Source: Stappia indica (lineage in GTDB: Bacteria > Pseudomonadota > Alphaproteobacteria > Rhizobiales > Stappiaceae). From it: a DNA stretch of 64,000 bases. Made by a program: the position numbers and the translations under genes. A model generated the notes under the pieces. It made no database searches, was not told the origin of the DNA, and saw only the letters and a program-made list of their open reading frames with translations. The DNA is taken from positions 186,001-250,000 of the forward strand of contig NZ_JAIVMG010000006.1 of the NCBI RefSeq assembly GCF_020177335.1. Direction: 5' to 3'. Below, one piece after another: positions 17,266-25,380 of the stretch (position 1 is the first letter of the stretch; each line of letters begins with the position of its first letter).

Positions 17266-18810
17266 ATGACGGCCCGCCGGCCTTCTCCCGGCGCCGACTG
17301 GCGCAAGTGGCCGGTGATGGCGGCCTTGAGCCGCCTTCGAGTGTCCTCGCTCGTGGGGGGCGGTGCCTGGACCCTGTGCAGCAAGCTGGTTTCGCAAGCC
17401 TTGCAATTGGCGATGTTCATCATCGCCGCCCGTATCCTCATTCCGGCTGAGTTCGGGTTTTATGCCTTTGTCTCCGCTTTCACGGTGATCCTGGTGGTCT
17501 TTTCCGAGTGCGGCTGGCGCGAATTCCTCTTGAAGTCGATGCAATGCGAGCAGCGCAAGAATGAGGTGGCAACCATGTCGACCCTCAGTGCGCTGTTGTT
17601 CACCCTGGTCGCGCTTGTCGCGGCCTGGGGGGTGGCGCATGTCCTCGGGCGTGTCTGGGAAGCCTGGTTGATTGCCCTTTATTCTCTTTGGATCATACCG
17701 GCGGCCCTCTCGGGCGTTTATGAGGGTGTTCTGATCTCGCGGGGGCAGTTGCATCGCCAGGCGCAGATCCGGCTGCTCGCCGAGGGCTGCGGTTTCCTGT
17801 TCGCCGTCGCCGGATTGTGGAGCGGTTGGGGGGCCTATGCGCTGGTGGCTGGGCGACTGGTGATGCAGGGCATCTATCTGCTCGGCGCGGCGGTGGTCGC
17901 GCGCTGGTGGTTCATCCCCCGCTTCGATCGTCGTTTCACTGCCGAACTGCTGGAGTACTCCCGGCACATCCTGCTGTTGCGGGTCATGCTGCAGATGCGC
18001 TCCTACGCCGGCACCCTGGCGATTGGCAGTTTTCTTGGACTGACCGACGCTGGCTTCTATCGCGCGGCCGAGCGCATCGTCGCCGCGGTCTCCGAGTTGA
18101 TCGCCGAGCCGGCGCGCCTGCTCGCCTGGACGCTTTTCCGCAAGGCCGGGGCAAAGGGCGGGGACGGGGCGTCCGCAACTCTGGGGGCGGTCGCGACCCG
18201 CTTCGTGCTGATCCTGATGGCGGTATCGCTGCCGGTCTATATCGGTCTGGCACTCGTTGCGGACCATTTCGTGCCGCTTCTGCTTGGTGACAAATGGCAG
18301 CCGGCGGCGGTGCTGGTGGTGGTGCTGTCCTTCAAGCAGGTCTTTCTGGTTCCCAGTTTCGTGACAGAGCCGTTGCTGTCGATTGCCGGCACCATTCGCA
18401 AGGCGCCGACGGTGGCGCTGTTCAATGGGTGCATGTCCATCTGCATGATCGTCATCTGTGCGCCGTTCGGGGTTCTCGCCGCCGCGCTGGGGCAGATCGT
18501 GGCGGCGCTGATCGCGCTGGTAACGTCGATGTACCTGCAGAGCCGTCATGGCGGCTTGCACCTGCGGCCCACGATCATGGGATGCGGTTCCATCTTCATC
18601 GCCTGCGTGCCGATGGCCATCGGCGTGTCGCTGATCGGTTATCTGGCGGGTGGTGCGGAACTGGCTCCGGTTTGGGGGCTGGCCCTGCAGGTGCTTGGCG
18701 GCGCGGTGATCTATCCTGCGGCTCTCTACCTGTTACGCAAAACGGCGATTGAAGCACCGTTGCCGGAGGCCGTGCTGAAGGATGGCAGGGTCACGGGAGC
18801 GGAAGCCTGA
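17266..18810 (+). CDS. Polysaccharide repeat-unit flippase (Wzx/ExoT-like, MOP superfamily)
   Basis: A 514-residue polytopic protein with about twelve to fourteen hydrophobic segments. The N-terminal VVGGGAWTLCSKLVSQALQL-type segment and AARILIPAEFGFYAFVSAF are typical of lipopolysaccharide flippases, as is the central SFLGLTDAGFYRAAERIV. It would move undecaprenyl-linked repeat units to the periplasm for the polymerase. Two starts are possible: ATG 17266, with GAGG three bases before it, or the Met at 17317. The following methyltransferase is 21 bp away, so the two are probably cotranscribed. Confidence 0.82.
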   Translation: MTARRPSPGADWRKWPVMAALSRLRVSSLVGGGAWTLCSKLVSQALQLAMFIIAARILIPAEFGFYAFVSAFTVILVVFSECGWREFLLKSMQCEQRKNEVATMSTLSALLFTLVALVAAWGVAHVLGRVWEAWLIALYSLWIIPAALSGVYEGVLISRGQLHRQAQIRLLAEGCGFLFAVAGLWSGWGAYALVAGRLVMQGIYLLGAAVVARWWFIPRFDRRFTAELLEYSRHILLLRVMLQMRSYAGTLAIGSFLGLTDAGFYRAAERIVAAVSELIAEPARLLAWTLFRKAGAKGGDGASATLGAVATRFVLILMAVSLPVYIGLALVADHFVPLLLGDKWQPAAVLVVVLSFKQVFLVPSFVTEPLLSIAGTIRKAPTVALFNGCMSICMIVICAPFGVLAAALGQIVAALIALVTSMYLQSRHGGLHLRPTIMGCGSIFIACVPMAIGVSLIGYLAGGAELAPVWGLALQVLGGAVIYPAALYLLRKTAIEAPLPEAVLKDGRVTGAEA

Positions 18811-18831
18811 CCAGTTCCGCCGGGAGGAAGG

Positions 18832-19689
18832 ATGATGGCGACGGTTCATACGACAAGGCCGATCACGCCGCTGTTGCGCAGCGCGGTGGGGCGATTGCGG
18901 TTCTCGTTGCGCCCGTTTCAGGCGTTTGGCGGGCGGTTGCGTTACCTGTTGCCGCGCCCCCGCCGGTTTTCCGGATGCTATCCCGATTATCAGACGGCGC
19001 TGGCGGCGGCGCGGGCGGCAGGCGCCATGCCGGGCTACGACCATGCGGAAGTGGCTCCGGTGTCCTTCGACAGGATGTGCCGGGTCGCTCCCTGGGACTA
19101 TCCGGTGCTCTTCTGGCTGCAACGGCTTTCGCCCGAAGTGCGGACTCTGGTCGATGCCGGCGGGCATATGGGGACGAAATACCTGGCCTTCCGTGCGCAG
19201 CTCGCGGCAACCTGGCCGGAACGCTGGATTGTCTATGACGTTCCGGCAATTGTCGAAGCCGGGCGCCAACGGGCCGCGACCGAGGGGCTGATGGGGCTCG
19301 AATTCGTCTCCGACCTGAGCAAGGCCGGCCCGGCGGATCTCTTGCTCGGGTCGGGGCTGCTGCAGTATCTCGACGTGCCCGTGTCGCAACTGTTGCTACG
19401 GATGCCGGCCCTGCCGCCGCATCTGATCCTCAACAAGGTGGCGTTTCGCAAAGGAACGCCGCATGTGACGCTGGAGCGGATCGGGCCGGCGCTGGTGCCG
19501 TATCAGATGCGCAATGAGGAGGCTTTTCTCCGCGAGGTCACGGCACTGGGCTATGAGCTGATCGACCGGTGGTCGATCCCCAGCCTGTCCCATGTCATCG
19601 ACACGCATCCGGAAAAGGGCGCGAGCGAAAGTGCCGGATTTTACTTTCGCCTGCGCGAGGCACGGGGTCGGAAGGATGCGTCAGATTGA
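18832..19689 (+). CDS. SAM-dependent methyltransferase, TIGR04325-type
   Basis: A 285-residue protein. After a basic N-terminus comes RRFSGCYPDYQTALAAA, the tryptophan/phenylalanine-glycine-tyrosine signature seen at the start of TIGR04325 proteins. LVDAGGHMGTKYLAFR follows as the SAM-binding motif I, then DLLLGSGLLQYLD and a C-terminal region with ESAGFYFRL. Such enzymes occur in polysaccharide loci and probably methylate a sugar or lipid-linked intermediate; the exact acceptor is unknown. GGAGG precedes two adjacent Met codons (18832 and 18835), so either may be used. Last gene of the polysaccharide locus. Confidence 0.72.
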   Translation: MMATVHTTRPITPLLRSAVGRLRFSLRPFQAFGGRLRYLLPRPRRFSGCYPDYQTALAAARAAGAMPGYDHAEVAPVSFDRMCRVAPWDYPVLFWLQRLSPEVRTLVDAGGHMGTKYLAFRAQLAATWPERWIVYDVPAIVEAGRQRAATEGLMGLEFVSDLSKAGPADLLLGSGLLQYLDVPVSQLLLRMPALPPHLILNKVAFRKGTPHVTLERIGPALVPYQMRNEEAFLREVTALGYELIDRWSIPSLSHVIDTHPEKGASESAGFYFRLREARGRKDASD

Positions 19690-19717
19690 GAAACGGCCAG
19701 GGGCACGCCGCCGCGGC

Positions 19718-20452
19718 CTATTTCATCAGCGGTCCACTCTGGTCCAGATAGGCCGGGTCGAAGGTGGCCAACTCCACCAGGCGGTCGTGATCATCGAAGG
19801 TGACGTGGCCGCTGCGGAAGGTGACGAGCCCGTCCTCGCGCAACTGGCGCAAGACGCGGTTGACATGCACCGCGCTCATGCCGAGCGCATCGGCCAGCAG
19901 ATACTGGGTGAGCGGGCAGGTGTAGCCGCCGCTGCCGCCCATGCCCACCAGGGACAGCCGGGCGCCGAGCTCCAGCAGGAAATGCGCCATCCGCTGGGGG
20001 GCGTCGCGCCGGCCGAGATTGACCAGGTGCTCGACGATCATCGCCTCGTCCCGCGAGGCGGCCCAAAGGACGGCAGTTGCCAGGCGCGGGGTCCTGGAAA
20101 ACACCTCAAGCAGGTCGCTGACCAGAATCTCGGACACCTCGATCTGGGTGATCGGCTCGATGTTGTGGTCGCAGGCGTGCAGCAGGACGTTGCGCAGCCC
20201 GAGAAAATCGCCCGGGATCTGGAAATTGACGATCTGCCGGGAGCCGTCCGGCAGCAGCTTGTGGGAGCAGACCCAGCCGTCGATCAGAATATAGGCGGTC
20301 TGGTCGACCTGCCCCTGGCGCATCAGGTCGTGTCCTGCGGCGAAGGTCCGGCGTCGCTGCAACAGGCTTGTCAGAACGGAAAGCTCGTCTTCGGAAAATG
20401 TGACGAAGGCTCCAAGCTTACGGACCAAAGGGAGTTTAAAACTTCCGGTCAA
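19718..20452 (-). CDS. Crp/Fnr family transcriptional regulator
   Basis: A cyclic-nucleotide-binding-like N-terminal domain (QTAYILIDGWVCSHKLLPDGSRQIVNFQIPGDFLGL) is joined to a winged HTH (PLTQYLLADALGMSAVHVNRVLRQLREDGLV). No four-Cys cluster of the oxygen-sensing Fnr type is seen. Two starts are possible. The TTG at 20452 gives 244 residues, the usual family length, and has AGGGAGG five bases upstream. An ATG at 20536 gives 272 residues but has no ribosome site and an unusual N-terminus. I prefer the TTG. It faces the polysaccharide operon tail-to-tail and is divergent from a small unknown gene. Its effector and targets are unknown. Confidence 0.87.
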   Translation of the reverse strand: MTGSFKLPLVRKLGAFVTFSEDELSVLTSLLQRRRTFAAGHDLMRQGQVDQTAYILIDGWVCSHKLLPDGSRQIVNFQIPGDFLGLRNVLLHACDHNIEPITQIEVSEILVSDLLEVFSRTPRLATAVLWAASRDEAMIVEHLVNLGRRDAPQRMAHFLLELGARLSLVGMGGSGGYTCPLTQYLLADALGMSAVHVNRVLRQLREDGLVTFRSGHVTFDDHDRLVELATFDPAYLDQSGPLMK

Positions 20453-20616
20453 CAAATCCTCCCTTGTATTTTTTATAGAGAAATGGGGGGGACGCGAAAA
20501 GAAAGCAGTTTGGATCAAGTTCGATCGGTGCAGCATAATTTAAATTGTGCGAATATGGCTAGATAAATGAACTGGTCTGGTGAACGCCGTCGTCGCTCTT
20601 GCCAGGAGTATGGTTC

Positions 20617-20856
20617 GTGATGCCCCAACAGAATGAAATTTCCGGGATGGCGGCGCTGGCGATCTGCGAGTCCCTGTTGCTTGCCATGAGCGATCACAAA
20701 CTGCTGCCCGAGAGCGAGATTGTCGGCATTCTCAAGGATGCCGCGGCCACCCATGAAAATGCGGCCGCGCTCGGCGAGGATCCCGAAACCCATCGGGCCG
20801 TGGCCGCGCTCATCCGGGTGATCATCGCCGGCGAACATTCGGTCCGCCGGTCGTGA
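20617..20856 (+). CDS. Small conserved-looking protein of unknown function (79 aa)
   Basis: A helical, acidic protein: after QQNEISGMAALAICESLLLAMSDHKLLPESEIVGILKDAA comes a region rich in Ala, Glu and His, then VAALIRVIIAGEHSVRRS. The even heptad-like pattern and lack of any signal or membrane segment suggest a small cytoplasmic helical protein. The GTG at 20617 has AGGAG eight bases upstream; the adjacent ATG at 20620 is the alternative. It is divergent from the Crp/Fnr gene and followed by a strong terminator that overlaps its stop, so it is a single-gene unit. I do not recognise a family. Confidence 0.75.
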   Translation: MMPQQNEISGMAALAICESLLLAMSDHKLLPESEIVGILKDAAATHENAAALGEDPETHRAVAALIRVIIAGEHSVRRS

Positions 20857-20876
20857 CCGGCGGACCCTCCGTTTTT
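20841..20876 (+). terminator. Intrinsic terminator
   Basis: GGTCCGCCGGTC-GT-GACCGGCGGACC, perfect 12-bp arms, then TTTTT at 20872-20876. It spans the stop codon of the small gene and lies between convergent genes. Confidence 0.8.
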
Positions 20877-20887
20877 CAAAGCGATTC

Positions 20888-22675
20888 CTACCGGCCGACG
20901 GCGTAGGCCTGCATCAGGCGCGGGGTGGCAGCGGCCCGCAACAGCCCGTTGGCATCCCGCCGTGTGGCGGTCAGTCGGCCGATGGTCCAGGGTCCGGCCA
21001 CCTCGACCGAATGCCCTCTGGCGCGCAGGGCGGCAAGGGCCGCTTCGCCGATGGTTTCCTCCACCATGATATGGCCGGGTTGGCGCTGGCGCGGGTGGAA
21101 GGAACTGGGGAAATGGGTGGTGTGGAACAGCGGCAGGTCGATGGCTTCCTGAAGGTTCAGGCCATGGTGCACGAGCCGCAGGAACAGCATTAGCTGCCAC
21201 TGGTCCTGCTGGTCACCGCCGGGCGTTCCGAAGGCGAGGGTCGGCCGGCCTTCGTGGAAGGCAAGGCTGGGGGTCAGGGTGGTGCGCGGGCGCTTGCCCG
21301 GCGCCAGCGAGGAGGGGAGGCCGTCCTCAAGCCAGAACATCTGCGCGCGCGAGTTCAGACAGAAGCCGAGGCCGGGGACGATCGGCGAGGATTGCAGCCA
21401 ACCGCCGGAAGGGGTGGCGGAGACCATGTTGCCCCAGCGGTCGATGATGTCGAGGTGTACCGTGTCGCCGCGTTTTTCCGAAAGATGCGCCATGGTCGGT
21501 TCATAGATGCCGGTGGCGGAAATGCCGGCGGCCTCGACCTGTGCCATGGTTTTTTGCACCTGCGCCTCGAAGCCCGGTAGCACGCCCGGCCGCAGGTCGA
21601 AGGAGGCCCTGTCGGTGATCAGGGCGCGGCGGGCGGCGTTGTAGTCCTCCGACAGAAGCTGGTCCACGGGAACGCGGGCGAACAGCGGGTCGCCGTAATA
21701 GGCTTCGCGATCAGCGTAGGCGAGTTTCATCGCCTCGGTCACCAGATGCACGAACTCTGGCCCGGCCGGGTCGAGGCTGGCGATGTCGAAGCCGCGCAGC
21801 AGGGCGAGGGCCTGGAGCAGGACCGGTCCCTGGCCCCAGGGCTGGGTCTTGGCGACGGTCCAACCGTGATAGTCATCGGTCAGCGGGTCTTCGTAGCTTG
21901 CGCTCCAGCCGGCCATGTCCTCTGCGGTCAGCACCCCCTTGTGGCGGGCGCCTGAGGCGTCCATCACCTCGGCGCTCTCCAGATAGCGGCCAATGGTTTC
22001 GGCGATGAAGCCGCGATAGAAGCAATCCCGCGCCGCCTCGATCTGGTTTTCCCGGCCCGATTTCGTTTCCGCCTCACTGAGCAGGCGGGTCCAGGTGGCG
22101 GCAAGCGCGGGGTTCCTGAACAGGCTGTCCGCCTCCGGCAGCGCGCCGCCGGGCACCCAGGTGTCATGGGAGGTTGGCCACTCGGTTTCGAAGAACTCCT
22201 TCAGTCCGGCGATGGTGGCGCTGACCCGGGGCAGCATCGGGTGACCATGCTCGGCATAGTGAATGGCCGGCGCCAATACATCGCGCAAGGGGAGGGTGCC
22301 ATGGTCGCGCAGCATCAGCATCCAGCTGTCGAAGGCGCCGGGAATGACCGTTGCCAACAGGCCGTTGCCGGGGATCTGGTCGAGGCCTTCCGCGCGGTAA
22401 TGGGCGATGGTGGCCCCCGCCGGGGCCGGGCCCTGGCCACAAACGACCTTGGTTTCGTTCCGCTCGGCGTTGTGGAAGATGACCGGAAGGTCGCCGCCCG
22501 GGCCATTCAGGTGCGGCTCCAGCACCTGGAGGGCGAAGCCGGTTGCGACCGCCGCGTCAAAGGCATTGCCGCCCTTTTCCAGAATGCTCATGCCGACGGC
22601 GCTGGCGATCCAATGGGTGGAGGTGACGACGCCGAAGGTGCCCTTGATCTCCGGGCGGGTGGTGAACATGGTCAT
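20888..22675 (-). CDS. Gamma-glutamyltransferase family protein
   Basis: A 595-residue Ntn-hydrolase of the GGT family. The N-terminal part has GMSILEKGGNAFDAAVATGFALQVLEPHLNGPGGDLPVI. The autocleavage/nucleophile site is in GDTVHLDIIDRWGNMVSATP (Thr of DTVH), followed by a Gly-rich oxyanion region and GTPGGDQQDQWQLMLFLRLV. No signal peptide is seen, so unlike classical periplasmic GGT it is probably cytoplasmic and may act on a gamma-glutamyl or related N-acyl substrate rather than glutathione. It lies 64 bp downstream of a FadR-type regulator on the same strand, presumably its controller. Confidence 0.85.
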   Translation of the reverse strand: MTMFTTRPEIKGTFGVVTSTHWIASAVGMSILEKGGNAFDAAVATGFALQVLEPHLNGPGGDLPVIFHNAERNETKVVCGQGPAPAGATIAHYRAEGLDQIPGNGLLATVIPGAFDSWMLMLRDHGTLPLRDVLAPAIHYAEHGHPMLPRVSATIAGLKEFFETEWPTSHDTWVPGGALPEADSLFRNPALAATWTRLLSEAETKSGRENQIEAARDCFYRGFIAETIGRYLESAEVMDASGARHKGVLTAEDMAGWSASYEDPLTDDYHGWTVAKTQPWGQGPVLLQALALLRGFDIASLDPAGPEFVHLVTEAMKLAYADREAYYGDPLFARVPVDQLLSEDYNAARRALITDRASFDLRPGVLPGFEAQVQKTMAQVEAAGISATGIYEPTMAHLSEKRGDTVHLDIIDRWGNMVSATPSGGWLQSSPIVPGLGFCLNSRAQMFWLEDGLPSSLAPGKRPRTTLTPSLAFHEGRPTLAFGTPGGDQQDQWQLMLFLRLVHHGLNLQEAIDLPLFHTTHFPSSFHPRQRQPGHIMVEETIGEAALAALRARGHSVEVAGPWTIGRLTATRRDANGLLRAAATPRLMQAYAVGR

Positions 22676-22739
22676 GGTGGTCTCTTCGTTTCCAGCTGAG
22701 TGAAAAGGGCTGTCTTGGGCGGGACGCGCGCCGGCGGAT

Positions 22740-23456
22740 CTATCGGGTCTCCGGCGGGTTGGCGGAGGATTGGAACAGGAGGCGTTCCTGCAACGCCAGA
22801 AGGTGTTGGCGCATGGCCAGTTCCGCAGCGATCGGGTCGCGGCGTTCGATCGCGTCGATCACCTCCGTGTGCTGCGCCATGTAGAGAGTAATGGTCTCCC
22901 GGGAACGCAAGGCTTCACGCACATGACGCCAGTTGGTGTCCTGGCGCACGCGGTCGACCACGTCGAACAGGGTCAGGAACAGGGTGTTGCCGGCGGCGCT
23001 GGCAATGGCCCGGTGCAGGGCGCTGTCCCAGAGCTCGCGGCTGTCCATATCCTCCGCGCTTGCAACGCGGGCGGCCAGCTCCCGCATCGCCGCCACGTCG
23101 GTGGGGGTTGCCCGCAGCGCGGCGAACTGGGCAAGGATCGGCTCGATGCGCAGACGCACCTCCATCACCTCAAGCATGTTGCTCATCTTCGGGAGCCTGG
23201 CGATCTGACGCTCCGGATGGCCCGGCTCCGGGCCGATGAAGGTGCCCGCGCCCTGACGCCGCCAGATGCGGCCCTCGGTTTCCAGAACGTCCAGCGCCCG
23301 GCGCACCGCCCTGCGACCGACACCGATCTCCTCGGCAAGCTCGCGCTCGGTCGCCAGTTGCTCGCGTCCCTCCCGCCGGGCTTCGTCAATGAGGATCCGC
23401 AATCGCTCCAGAGCGAGGCTGGAATTGCGCTGCGCCGGCTTGTCGGTTCCTGTCAT
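22740..23456 (-). CDS. GntR family regulator, FadR/FCD subfamily
   Basis: A 238-residue regulator with an N-terminal winged HTH (LATERELAEEIGVGRRAVRRALDVLETEGRIWRRQGAGTFI) and an all-helical FCD ligand-binding domain. The FCD domain contains metal-site candidates in LHRAIASAAGN and QHTEVIDAIERRDP. FCD regulators bind organic acids or amino-acid derivatives and repress nearby catabolic genes. The ATG at 23456 follows AGGG; a TTG-started longer frame is less convincing. It probably controls itself and the following gamma-glutamyltransferase through the palindrome just upstream. Confidence 0.87.
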   Translation of the reverse strand: MTGTDKPAQRNSSLALERLRILIDEARREGREQLATERELAEEIGVGRRAVRRALDVLETEGRIWRRQGAGTFIGPEPGHPERQIARLPKMSNMLEVMEVRLRIEPILAQFAALRATPTDVAAMRELAARVASAEDMDSRELWDSALHRAIASAAGNTLFLTLFDVVDRVRQDTNWRHVREALRSRETITLYMAQHTEVIDAIERRDPIAAELAMRQHLLALQERLLFQSSANPPETR

Positions 23457-23469
23457 CGGCTGCCCTGAT

Positions 23470-23492
23470 GGTACCAATCAATAATTGGTTCC
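23470..23492. promoter_or_regulatory. Palindromic operator upstream of the FadR-type regulator
   Basis: GGTACCAAT-N5-ATTGGTTCC: 9-bp arms matching at 8 positions, ending 14 bp from the regulator start codon. Size and position fit an autoregulatory site for a GntR dimer. Confidence 0.55.
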
Positions 23493-23944
23493 ATTATTGG
23501 GCTGTAACTTCAGCAAGGGCAAGGCCGGGTTTTGTGCAAAAAAATTTCGCATTTTGGGGAAACGCAGATCTTTTCGACAAAAGGCCGATCTGCGGGAGCC
23601 TGCTCGCACGGGGCAGGGCTTGATTTTCAGTCCGTCGCGCCTCCTGATGACCTTAAAATATATTCATATTATTCAATATATTACCCTGCTCTCTTGAAGT
23701 CATATCCGGGCGCTCGAGCCCGGCAGGGTCAGGGAGCGTGACGCTGACTGCGGGCAGTGGATTTGGGAGACCACTGGACCAAGGGTTGGGGCATGTCGTT
23801 TACCGGGAAGGAGGTGGGGCGCTGATCGTGGCCCTGTCAGTTTTATCATTGATTTTATTTCGCTTTCGGTATCGCGCGACATTCGCTGCGCAGATCTCTG
23901 GTGCCGTGAAAGCTTGTCTGGTCAAAAAATAGGCAGGCCGGAAA

Positions 23945-23986
23945 GCTGAGCAGGTCGCATTGACAAGCGATATCCGATCGCTCAGC
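23945..23986 (+). ncRNA. Structured leader element upstream of amide operon
   Basis: GCTGAGC (23945-23951) pairs with GCTCAGC (23980-23986). Inside, AGCGAT (23966-23971) can pair with ATCGCT (23977-23982), and TCGC can pair with GCGA around an ATTGACAA loop. These pairings exclude one another, which is common in regulatory leaders. Function inferred from position only. Confidence 0.4.
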
Positions 23987-24000
23987 ATTACTTTCAAATA

Positions 24001-24033
24001 GCGGCAAGTGGTTCGCCGCACGGCAAATGCGCC
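24001..24033 (+). promoter_or_regulatory. Tandem hairpins, candidate ANTAR-binding antiterminator
   Basis: GCGGC-N9-GCCGC (24001-24019) is followed by GGC-AAATGC-GCC (24022-24033), a hexaloop hairpin. The 3' arm of the second uses bases 24032-24033, which also belong to the 5' arm of the terminator, so forming it would weaken the terminator. ANTAR proteins are known to stabilise two adjacent hexaloop hairpins of this kind. The loops do not fit the published A1/G4 consensus perfectly. Confidence 0.4.
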
Positions 24034-24080
24034 CCGATCTTTCGCAGTCTTAGTGCAAGGCTGCGGGTCGGGGTTTTTTT
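24032..24080 (+). terminator. Intrinsic terminator in the leader of the amide operon
   Basis: CCCCGA (24032-24037) pairs with TCGGGG (24068-24073). Inside lies a second stem CGCAGTCTT / AAGGCTGCG with an AGTGC loop. T7 follows at 24074-24080. It lies before, not after, an operon whose second gene is an ANTAR antiterminator, so it is very probably a regulated attenuator. Confidence 0.8.
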
Positions 24081-24168
24081 GTGTTTTGGCCAGCCATCCC
24101 GATCGGGGATCTGGCCAGCGGCAACAGGGCGCCGGGGCGCCACGAGACAGGGAGGGCAGGGGCAAGCA

Positions 24169-25380
24169 ATGACGCGGCAGGAGATCCCGGTGGGCGTGCT
24201 GTTTTCCAGCGTCGGCCCTTATGCGGAGATCGGGCGGGAAGCGCGTGAAGGCGCGCGCGCGGCCATCGATGAGATCAATGCCAGTGGGGATTTTCCCTTT
24301 CGCTTCGCCTGTGTCGAGGCGGACCCGCAGGGCGAGGCCGACCGCTACGCGGTGCTGGCCGAACGGTTGATGCGCGAAGAGGGCTGCCGGCATATCATCG
24401 GCTGCCAGACCTCCTGGAGCCGGAAGGAGGTGCTGCCCGTTCTGGAGCGTCACCAGGGGCTTCTCTGGTACACCGCGCCTTACGAGGGGTTCGAGAGTCA
24501 CGACCGGGTGCTCTATACCGGCGCCTGCCCGAACCAGAACGTGGTGCCGCTGTTTCAGTATGCGGTCCCGGCCTTTGGCAACCGGGCCTATCTGCTCGGC
24601 TCCAACTATATCTGGGGCTGGGAGGTCAACCGGATCGCCCGTGAGCTGCTTGGGGCCGATGGCGGCTGCGTCCTCGGTGAGCGCTACATTCCCATTGGCG
24701 ATGAACAGGTGGCCCATCTGATCGAGGAGATCCGGGAAAAGCGCCCCGACTTCATCCTCAACAATCTGATCGGCACCAGCAGCTATGCCTTTCTCCGGGC
24801 CTATCGCGCGCTGGGGCAGGAAGACCCGTTCTTCCTCCCCTCCCGCTGTCCGGTGATCAGTTGCAACCTGACGGAAGCGGAGCTGCCGGTGCTGGGTGCT
24901 GCGGCCGAGGGGGTGATCTCCACCTCCACCTATTTCGAAACGCTCGATACGGCGGACAACCGGGCGTTCCTGGCGCGCATGCGGCTTCTGCGGGGCGCGG
25001 ACGCGCAGATTTCGGCGATGTTCACCGGCCCGTATCTGGCCGCCTGGCTGCTTGCCCGGGCGATTGCCGAGACCGGCGCGGCCGAGCCGCAAGGAATCAT
25101 CGCCCGGCTGCCGGACCGTCCCAGGCCAACGCCGCTCGGTCCGGTGGTCATCGACCGCCAGACCCAGCACGCTCATCTGACGCCGCATATCGGTGTGGTC
25201 GAAGGGGCCGCGAGCGTGCGGGACCGCGCTCACTTCCGGCTGGTGGGGACCAGGCCCGCACCGCTCGCCCCCGACCCTTATCTGGTTGACTACGATCCGC
25301 ATGCGGGCTTTGCCCGCGCGCCGTCCGGAGCCGCTGGTCTTGATCGGGAGACGGGGCCGCAATTGAGGCTGGTGACCTGA
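24169..25380 (+). CDS. AmiC-like amide-sensing protein (periplasmic-binding-protein fold, no signal peptide)
   Basis: A 403-residue protein of the Peripla_BP_5/AmiC family. It opens EIPVGVLFSSVGPYAEIGREAREGARAAIDEIN, then HIIGCQTSWSRKEVLPVLERHQGLLWY, PYEGFESHDRVLYTGACPNQNVVPL and NRAYLLGSNYIWGWE, the core of amide/urea-binding proteins. No signal peptide precedes this core. That matches AmiC of Pseudomonas, a cytoplasmic sensor that holds AmiR inactive until an amide binds. The next gene is an AmiR homologue, overlapping by one base (TGATG), which supports a sensor role over a transport one. Met 24169 is chosen because the domain begins immediately after it. Confidence 0.85.
   Translation: MTRQEIPVGVLFSSVGPYAEIGREAREGARAAIDEINASGDFPFRFACVEADPQGEADRYAVLAERLMREEGCRHIIGCQTSWSRKEVLPVLERHQGLLWYTAPYEGFESHDRVLYTGACPNQNVVPLFQYAVPAFGNRAYLLGSNYIWGWEVNRIARELLGADGGCVLGERYIPIGDEQVAHLIEEIREKRPDFILNNLIGTSSYAFLRAYRALGQEDPFFLPSRCPVISCNLTEAELPVLGAAAEGVISTSTYFETLDTADNRAFLARMRLLRGADAQISAMFTGPYLAAWLLARAIAETGAAEPQGIIARLPDRPRPTPLGPVVIDRQTQHAHLTPHIGVVEGAASVRDRAHFRLVGTRPAPLAPDPYLVDYDPHAGFARAPSGAAGLDRETGPQLRLVT

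Larger units (their letters stand above)
23493..24168. other. Long non-coding region with operon leader before the amide operon
   Basis: About 675 bp. An open frame at 23738-23932 has no credible start or family and is not called. The left part is AT-rich, with two AATATATT octamers at 23657-23664 and 23675-23682. The right part (about 23945-24080) is densely structured and ends in an intrinsic terminator 88 bp before the first gene. It is best read as a transcribed leader. Confidence 0.6.

Noticed and set aside
23738-23932. 64-residue plus-strand frame with a hydrophobic patch upstream of the amide operon
   Set aside because: No ribosome site, no continuity with a known family, and it ends just before the structured leader. 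Judged chance.
24022-24033. Calling the hexaloop hairpin a confirmed ANTAR-binding motif
   Set aside because: The loop AAATGC has A first but not G at the fourth position, and the partner hairpin has a nine-base loop, so it is reported only as a candidate.
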